DNA of 64,000 nucleotides. It comes from Alnus glutinosa (Eukaryota > Streptophyta > Magnoliopsida > Fagales > Betulaceae). Numbering within the stretch: the first letter of the stretch is position 1; each line of letters starts with the position of its first letter. The translations under genes were made by a program, and so were the position numbers. The DNA lies in NCBI RefSeq assembly GCF_958979055.1, contig NC_084890.1:22728149-22792148 (forward strand), written 5' to 3'. The notes under the pieces are model-generated. The model was not told the origin of the DNA. It made no database searches and saw nothing but the letters and a program-made list of their open reading frames with translations. Positions 56,965-64,000 of the stretch are shown here, piece after piece.

Positions 56965-57478
56965 TGTTATTTCCATGTTAGTCCTTATTTTATTCTCATG
57001 TTTCCATCCAAGGTTGATATAGGAGACGTGTAGTACAAGTAATTCCATATATATTTCTGCCGCACTAATATTGTTATTTCCATATATACCGAGTTAATGT
57101 CGGTTTTGCATGCAATCTTTATTTAAGAACATATAGTTTAAAATAAAGTATGAGCATAGAATTATTTAACAAAAATCAACACTTGTATTACGAGGTTTCG
57201 AGTCCTTCTAAACGCCTTGATCTACATTAACAATATATAGGTTCCTGTCCAAGGTAACAATCTCTCTCGATCTCGATCTCGATCTTTATGTTGTTTTCTT
57301 GAATGGGGTCGATCTGTTTCTCGTGCTCGTAACAATTTTTCTTTTTTTATGTTGTTTTCTTGAATGTGTAGGGTATGTAGGCAGTGAATATTGTGGGTAT
57401 CGCTCCGATAGTGGACTTCTATCGCTATATATCAGAAAAAGGAGTAAAGCTTTGATCATCGATCGGCCGCGTAGCGAT
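56965..57478. other. Upstream region of the GT61 gene
   Basis: Contains a short tctcgatctcgatctcgatc array at 57264-57287 near the likely transcription start, and an in-frame but ATG-less extension upstream of the chosen start codon. No other feature. Confidence 0.4.
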
Positions 57479-59867
57479 ATGAAGGGGAGAGGGTCAACAA
57501 CGGCGATCGCATGCATCGTGATCGTACTACTTTTCTTGGTATTCCAGTTCAAATATTTATCGAATATACCAAGAATAAATGTGACTGATCATTCAAGTAC
57601 TATTAAGAGTCAAGGTATGCGTTGCAAAACCTTTATTTATTTATTTATTTTTTTAATGGGAGTTTGAAAGTGACATGTGATTGAAAGGGGTTAAAGAAAA
57701 ATCACTAATAATTCTTGATTTTTTTTTTTTGTTATTTTTAAAATTATGTATTTAAATTTTAAAAAATGTCAATTTAAGGTATTTATATTTAATTTTTTTT
57801 TTAATTTCAACTTCCTGTTAGAATTTTCCGTTAAATCTTATTAAAATTCTCAAAATACTTTTTTTTTTATTTTTTAGGAAAAAAAATTGCAAGATTTAGG
57901 TGTTGGTAAGAATTTAATAGAATTTGCAAAAATACTCATGCCTGAATCTTTAAAATGTTTTATAGATTTTTTTTTTTACACAAGGGTATTTTAAATTTTT
58001 TTTAAATGGGATTTAAAGGGAAATTCTAATAGAGGGTTGGAATTGAAAAAAATTTTGAAAGATAGATACACTGAATTGACACTTTTTAAAGTTTGAGTAC
58101 TTAATTGCAAAAATAATGAAAGATTAAAGGTTATAAGTGAAGTATTTTCAAAAAATAATTAGTGGTTAACGCGACTTCAAGCACATACTAATACATGATG
58201 TAATGAAAAAAAATAAAAATAAAATAAAAATACATGATGTAATGGATTTTAAACCACGTCACATCAATTAATTTGAAATAAATGTGATAAATTAGTGTAA
58301 ATAATAACATTATTTCATAATAAAATATTGTATTTCATTTCCTCTTACTTTTTGTGCATCTTCTTTCCACACGCTTTTAACAAGACAACAAAAATATAAC
58401 ACGATGTGTGGTTCATGTGTTATCACTAAACTCAACCCATCTTCCTTAAATTGATACGTGCCAAAAAAAATATTGTAGCATAAGAATATCACTTGTTAGA
58501 GGGGAAGGGATAAGATGCAATAGATATTAAATTATTAATATAATATTTAAAATTTTAGAATAAGCGATGATTTAATTGTTATTTGTTCACATAACTGTGC
58601 GCACCTTGAACTCTTAAAGTAAATTTTCATGGCTGCAGATGAAAAACAAAAATCAAAGAGCAATGGGAAAACACTCCCTCTACCACGTCGGCAATCAACA
58701 GAAGAAATCAGTTGCGATCGATCCCACAATGCCTACGACATCTGTTCAATCAACGGCCCAACAGTCCTGGATCCCGCAACCTCCACATTTTTTCTAATGG
58801 ACCCCATTAGCTCGACCCCACAAAAGCCCCTAGTGGAAAAAGTCCGACCATACGCTCGCAAGATGGAGAATTTGACGATGTCCTTAATCACAGAGGTCAC
58901 CCTCGTGGCGGGCCCTCCAAGCCCAAAATGTGAAATCCAGCACAAGGCTCCGGCCCTGGTATTTAGCGTTGGCGGGTACACCGGATTCTTCCACGAGTTC
59001 AATGATGGCTTCATCCCCCTTTATGTCACTATCAATACAATCTTCCCCGATCAAGATGTTGTGCTTGTGGTATCGCACGCTCGTGATTGGTGGATTCACA
59101 AGTACAGTGAATTGTTACGCACTTTCAGCAATCACCCTATCATAAACCTCGACAATGATACTGCCACCCACTGCTTTCCTTTTGCCAGTGTGGGTATGAT
59201 AACACATTATGGTGTGGCCATAAACCCTGCATTGACACCAAACTCAAAAACCTTCAAGCATTTCCGCGCCTTCCTCGGCATAGCCTACAACCAAAATCAT
59301 AAGGTCCAAAACCTTCCAAAATCCCGACCACTTCTTGTGTTAGCTGGTCGCACTGGCAGCATTGGTCGCTTGCTCTTAAACCAAAATGAAGTGAAACTTG
59401 AAGCAGAAAAAGTTGGTTTTGATGTGACTGTTTTCGAGCCAAGACGTGGGACCCTTCTAAAGGAATCCTATGCGTTAATAAATTCGAGTCATGCAATGGT
59501 CGGGATACACGGCGCAGCGCTTACACATTCTTTGTTTCTCCGACCTGGCTCAGTGTTTATGCAGGTGGTGCCGCTTGGGGCGGAATGGGTGGCTGAGGTT
59601 TGCTTTGAAAGGTCGGCAAGAGCTATGGGATTAGAATACATGGAGTATAAGATAAAGGCGGAGGAGAGCAGCTTGATAGACAAGTATAACAAGGATGAAA
59701 TGATTATAAAAGACCCAGTTGCTTTTCGAGGAAGCTACATTTCCAATCTTGAGACTAGGAAAATATACTTGATGGATCAAAATGTTAAATTGGATATTGT
59801 AAGATTTAGGGAGTACTTGAAGGAAGCATACATAAAGGCCAAGAAATTCATGGACAAGGAAGGGTAG
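57479..59867 (+). CDS. GT61-family glycosyltransferase (type II Golgi membrane protein)
   Basis: CDS is join(57479-57614, 58639-59867): 1365 nt, 454 aa. The intron (CAAG|gtatgc ... ggctgcag|ATGAA) restores frame. The N-terminus MKGRGSTTAIACIVIVLLFL is a signal anchor (about residues 8-24) for the Golgi. The luminal part has the Cys region CDRSHNAYDICSINGP, GFFHEFNDGFIPLYV, the HARDWW motif, and the conserved GIHGAALTH (HGAALTH at 336-342) of GT61, followed by FLRPGSVFMQVVPLG. GT61 enzymes of plants add xylose, arabinose or related residues to cell-wall polysaccharides or N-glycans; the exact donor and acceptor cannot be read from sequence. No frameshift or lost motif is seen. A damaged tandem copy follows 1.9 kb downstream. 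Confidence 0.93.
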
Positions 59868-60410
59868 TAACGAGGGTTCTCAATATTGAAAGGACATAAA
59901 TAATTTTGATATTAATTTGTTGAAGAAAATTAAAAAAAGGGCCCTGCTTAGGTTTTTTTCTTGTACTAACAAATAAAGAGTATATTGGTTTTCTTATTTA
60001 TTTTAATTTCATTTATTATCGAACGAATATATTAATTGAATAATGTTTTTTATTGCCCAATCGATCAAAAAAAAAATTCACGTAAAAATAATAAAAATAC
60101 TTTATACTAATATTTTTTAGAGGAAATCATTTTTTTTCATTTTTTATTTAATTATAATTTTACTTATCATCATACTTAGATGTTAATTAAAAAGTCACTT
60201 TTTATTATTGGTCAACCGAACAAAAGAATTTAAAAGTTAAGAATTAAATGATTTTACTACTCACATCCTATAATTATTATCATTAAACGTAATAAGTTAT
60301 AAGGTAAAATATCAAGGATAAATAAATTCTCACATTCTCCCTAAGGCTTTCTTCAGTAATATATGATAGTACATGCTATTTATTCAAAAAAAAAAAAAAC
60401 TATATGATAA
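57880..60410. repeat. Duplicated block A (partner 61180-63140)
   Basis: From aaaaaaattgcaagatttag in the GT61 intron through exon 2 and about 540 bp of 3' flank, this block recurs at 61180-63140 in the same orientation. The partner lacks about 455 bp (58525-58979). Confidence 0.85.
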
Positions 60411-60690
60411 TTAATAGGGAAAAATACAATTTAGCCCCATAAACTACCAGTTATTTTTCGGATAGTCTGCCAAACTATTAAGGCTTGGACTCTGGCCCCC
60501 CAAACTACCAAAACCTTTGAAAAAACTCATTTTTGATGAAATATACCCATAATACCCTTGCTATGTATCCTTTTCAATTAAAAATTTTAAAAAAATAAAA
60601 ATAAAAATTGAAAAAATTAAAAAAAAAAAAATTTTTTTTAAAAAATAAAAACTAAAAATAAAATAATTTTTATTTTTTTTTTAAAAAAAT
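59868..60690. other. 3' flank of the GT61 gene and repeat-like spacer
   Basis: The first ~540 bp belong to the duplicated block. The part 60420-60690 has aaactaccagttatttttcg and ccccccaaactaccaaaacc phrases, as in the block near 7500, then A/T runs. No gene. Confidence 0.45.
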
Positions 60691-61175
60691 ACTGCGATTG
60701 ACCGGATCGTCGTTGGGCACGATGCACGCCTGCAACTCGGCGAACTCGTCCCCGCCCCTCCAAACGCGGACATGGTTAATTTCCTATCATTCGATGTCTA
60801 TGATATTGATTTTTCGAATGTTATGAACGATTTTAATAAGAATTTTGTTTTGTTACAAACAACAAGCAAGTCTATCATCGTTGTGGAAGACTTTGATCGG
60901 TTTATAATGGAAAAATCAACGGCCGTGAGCTTGTTCGTTGATGTTGATATCCATTTTCATCTTTGTGATTTTTTGGCATACAAAACGTTGGCCAATAGCT
61001 ATTTGGGGCTCAAGGATCACAAGCTTTTCTCTCAAATGGATGATATATTTCAGAGTAGGGCGAGCTTGAGCATGGCCGAGATTAGCGAGTTGATGATTGT
61101 GAACCGGAACTCGCTGAGCCGGGCTATCAAATCGGTCATCATGGCATTGCAAACGGACGGTGACCGGAGAGGTGT
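60690..61175 (+). pseudogene. AAA-ATPase (BCS1/ASD-like) gene fragment
   Basis: The open frame from 60772 reads FLSFDVYDIDFS, then LLQTTSKSIIVVEDFDRFIM with the Walker B region (IIVVEDFD), then MEKSTAVSL. About 40 residues of the usual AAA core are missing and it resumes with HFHLCDFLAYKTLANSYLGL, IFQSRASLSMAEISELMIVN and SLSRAIKSVIMALQTDGDRR, all typical of the plant AAA-ATPase ASD / At5g57480-like family. Walker A and the N-terminal membrane part are absent. The open frame then crosses into the duplicated GT61 intron sequence and stops at 61212. It is a captured, internally deleted fragment without function. Confidence 0.8.
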
Positions 61176-61179
61176 CGAG

Positions 61180-63140
61180 AAAAAAAAAATTGCAAGATTT
61201 AGGTGTTGGTAAGAATTTAATATAATTTGTAAAAATACCCATGCTTGAATCTTCGAAAATTTTTATAATTTTTTTTTACACAAGGATATTTTAAAAATTT
61301 AAATAGAATTTAACGGAAAATTCTAATGGAGGGTTGGAATTGAAAAAAAAATTGAAAGATGGATACCCTGAATTGACACTTTTTAAAGTTTAAGTACTTA
61401 ATTGCAAAAGTGATGAAAGATTAAGGATTATAAGTGAAGTTTTTTCAAAAAATAATTAGTAGTCAACACGACTTCAAGCACATACTAATACATAATGTAA
61501 TGGATTTTAAACCACGTCACATTAGTTAATTTGAAATAAATGTGAGAAATGAGTGTGAATAATAACATTATTTCATAATAAAATATTGTATTTCATTTCC
61601 TCTTGCTTTTTGTGCATCTTCTTTCCACACGCTTTTAACAAGACAACGAAAAATGTAACACGATGTGTGGTTCATGTGTCATCACTAAACTCAACCCATC
61701 TTCCTTAATTGATCCGTGCCAAAAAAATATTGTAGCATAAGAATATCATTTGTCAAAGGGGAAGGAATAAGATGCACACCGGCTTTTTCCATGAGTTCAG
61801 TGATGGCTTCATCCCCCTTTACGTCACCGTCAATACAATCTTCCCCTATCAAGATGTTGTGCTTGTGGTATTGCACGCTTGTGATTGGTGGACTCGCAAG
61901 TACAGTGAATTGTTACGCACTTTCAGCAATCACCTTATCATAAACCTCAACAATGATACTGCCACCCACTGCTTTCCTTCTGCTAGTGTGGGTATGATAA
62001 CACATTATGGTATGGCCATAAACCCTGCATTGACACCAAAGTCAAAAACCTTCAAGCATTTGCGCACCTTCCTCGACATAGCCTACAACCAAAATCATAA
62101 GGTCCAAAACCTTCCAAAATTCCGACCACTTCTTGTGTTAGCTGGTTGCATTGGCAGCATTGGTCGCTTGCTCTTGAACCAAAATGAAGTGAAACTTGAT
62201 GCAAAAAAAGTTGGTTTTAATGTGACTGTTTTTGAGCCAACATGTGGGACCCCTCTAAAGGAATCCTATGCTTTAATAAATTCGAGTCATGCAATGGTCG
62301 GGATACACAGTGCATCGCTTACACATTCTTTGTTTCTCCGGCCTGGCTCAGTGTTTATGCAGGTGGTGCCGCTTGGGGCGGAATGGGTGGCGGAGGTTTG
62401 CTTTGAAAGGTCGCCAAGAGCTATGGGGTTAGAATACATGGAGTATAGGATAAAGGCGGAGGAGAGTAGCTTGATAGACAAGTATAGCAAGGATGAAATG
62501 ATTATAAAAGACCCAGTTGCTTTTCGAGGAAGCTACATTTCCAATCTTGAGACTATGAAAATATACTTGGTGGATCAAAATGTTAAATTGAATATTGTAA
62601 GATTTAGGGAGTACTTGAAGGAAGCGTACATGAAGGCCAAGAAATTCATGGACAAGGAAGGGTAGTAACGAGGGTCTTCAATATTGAAAGGACATAAATA
62701 ATATTGATATTAGTTTTGTAATTGTTGAAGAAAATTAAAAAAAGGGGCTCTGCTTAGATTTTTTTTTCTTGTACTAATAAATATAGAGTATATCGGTTTT
62801 CTTATTTTTTATCGAATGAATATGTTAATTTAATAATCATTTTTTATTGGCCAATCGATCAAGCAAAAAAAAAAAAAAAAAACTCTATACTAATACTTTT
62901 AGAGGAAATTAGTTTATTTATTTATTTAATTATAATTTTACTTATCATCATACTTAGATGTTAATTAAAAAGTCACTTTTTATTATTGGTCAACCAAACA
63001 AAAGAATTTAAAAGATAAGAATTAAATGGTTTTACCACTCACATCCTATAATTATTATCATTAAACATAATAAGTTGTAGAGTAAAATATCAAGGATAAA
63101 TAAAATCTCACATTCTCCCACTTAGCTATATGATAATTAA
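61180..63140. repeat. Duplicated block B (partner 57880-60410)
   Basis: Collinear with block A except for a missing 455 bp and small differences. It begins right where the AAA-ATPase fragment ends and includes 3' flank up to agctatatgataattaata. Confidence 0.85.
61772..62665 (+). pseudogene. GT61 tandem copy, 5'-truncated by internal deletion
   Basis: A 297-codon frame collinear, without indels, with the last 297 residues of the upstream GT61 protein. The start codon lies just past a deletion junction (gatgca|caccgg) that removed the end of the intron, its acceptor and the first ~115 codons of exon 2, so the signal anchor and Cys region are lost. Conserved residues have changed: HARDWW to HACDWW, RTGSIGR to CIGSIGR, and the family motif HGAALTH to HSASLTH. 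A fully open frame of this length suggests a recent duplication. With no exon 1 and a mutated motif it is most likely a pseudogene. Confidence 0.85.
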
Positions 63141-63190
63141 TATTTATGAAGGTTAATTTTTCTCATCCTCTCTCTATTTTCGCATTGAAA
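62666..63190. other. 3' flank of the GT61 copy
   Basis: Duplicated flank sequence to about 63140 with a poly-A run near 62866-62882, then a short unique spacer. Confidence 0.5.
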
Positions 63191-63194
63191 AACA

Positions 63195-64000
63195 GCCTAA
63201 CCACCGTGGATTCACAAACGTTCATCTCAAGTCTTGGCTAATCGGCTCAAAGAAGTGGTGCCAGGAATTATATCCCCTTCTCAAAGGCATTCATCCCTGG
63301 ACGTTTGATTACCGACAATGTCATAGTAGCTTATGCATTCTATGCAGACTCAAATGTGGAGTAAGGTCGGATTTATGGGGTTGAAGCTTGATATGAGTAA
63401 GGCTTACGACCGTGTGGAGTGGGTTTTCTTGGAAGCTGTCATGAGACGATTGGGGTTTGATGAGAGGTGGATACATTTGGTTATGAGTTGTGTTCGCTCA
63501 ATTCAATATTCAGTGGTGGTTAATGGAAATCCGATGGGCAACATTCATCCTACTAGGGGAATTCGGCAAGGTGATCCAATTTCCCCTTATATTTTCATAA
63601 TTTGTGTTGAAGCTTTAAGTTCTTTAATCTATCGAGCAATTGATACAAGTATTATCACAGGTGTTCCTACCTCCCATTGTGGCCCACATTTGAGTCATTT
63701 GTTTTTTGCGAATGACAGTTTGCTTTTCTGTAAAGCAAATTCAGTTGAGTGGCGATGATTAATGAGGATTTTGGGAGTCTATGAATCTGGTTTGGGGCAA
63801 AAACTGAATTTCAAAAGACTTCAATCATTTTTAGTAGAAACACTACTGATGTGAGAAAATAGGAGATTCTTAATTCTTCTGGTTTTGTGGAGGCTCAACG
63901 TATAGATACTTATCTTGGTTTGCCTTCTTACATTGACAAATAAAAAATCTAATCTTTTAGTAACATTAAAGATTGGGTTAAAAAGTGGTTAAATAATTGA
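63195..64000 (+). mobile_element. Decayed LINE reverse transcriptase, runs past the window end
   Basis: Broken frames give SQVLANRLKEVVPGIISPSQ at about 63215-63280. A longer frame from 63333 reads LKLDMSKAYDRVEWVFLEAV, then RGIRQGDPISPYIFIICVEA and LFFANDSLLF, the reverse-transcriptase core of a plant LINE. The catalytic FADD is changed to FAND, and frameshifts and stops surround it. It differs from copy C in sequence (SKAYDRVEW against MKAYDSVSW), so it is another LINE lineage. Confidence 0.82.

Noticed and set aside
57299..57478. Upstream extension of GT61 exon 1
   Set aside because: The frame is open but has no ATG before 57479; it is leader sequence.
58629..58638. Alternative GT61 start codon MAAD in front of exon 2
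   Set aside because: The GCAG just before ATGAAAAAC is a good splice acceptor, and exon 1 supplies the signal anchor expected for GT61.
1..64000. CRISPR array, prokaryotic operon, or tRNA/rRNA gene
   Set aside because: No spaced direct repeats of the right kind, no tRNA cloverleaf and no rRNA core found. The tandem arrays are ordinary eukaryotic minisatellites and microsatellites.

Overview
This window is nuclear DNA from a dicot plant, most likely a woody rosid. It is AT-rich, the genes have GT-AG introns, and the families are plant-specific: class III HD-ZIP, BES1/BZR1, PUB U-box, GT61 and plant DRB. L1-type LINEs, one Ty3/gypsy derivative and several small inverted-repeat elements fill much of the space. 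The species cannot be fixed from the sequence; a Fagales-like tree is only a guess.

Layout. 1-1438 (+) is the 3' end of a PHABULOSA/PHAVOLUTA-type HD-ZIP III gene. 9711-20097 (+) is a three-exon KxDL-motif gene of 123 aa, whose 8.7-kb second intron holds at least three LINE-derived segments. 23866-24597 (+) is a 210-aa BES1/BZR1-type transcription factor with one 99-bp intron. 26457-36047 (-) is a DRT111/SFPS (SPF45-type) splicing factor of 381 aa in two exons; its 8.4-kb intron holds a truncated LINE with target-site duplications, a collapsed gypsy element with one LTR and primer-binding site, and two short LINE 3' tails. 38121-38360 is a minisatellite with a strict 40-bp period. 38841-39714 (-) is a frameshifted ORF remnant. 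40001-47540 is a cluster of three related copies of a dead dsRNA-binding-protein (DRB) gene, two direct and one inverted. 49027-50361 (-) is an intact single-exon PUB20/21-type U-box E3 ligase. 50362-57478 is a MITE-rich gap. 57479-59867 (+) is an intact two-exon GT61 glycosyltransferase (454 aa). It is followed by a fragment of an AAA-ATPase gene and by a second GT61 copy (61772-62665) that lost its 5' part. 63200-64000 (+) is a decayed LINE reverse transcriptase running off the end.

The intact genes do not form a pathway. The three transcription or splicing regulators, the E3 ligase and the glycosyltransferase are ordinary dispersed plant genes. The more unusual material is structural: the tail-to-tail DRB pseudogene copies, which could form a long hairpin RNA; the in-frame, stop-free BZR intron, which would add a hydrophobic segment if retained; the LINE whose ORF1 stop and ORF2 start overlap as ATGA; and the GT61 duplication with a trapped ATPase fragment.
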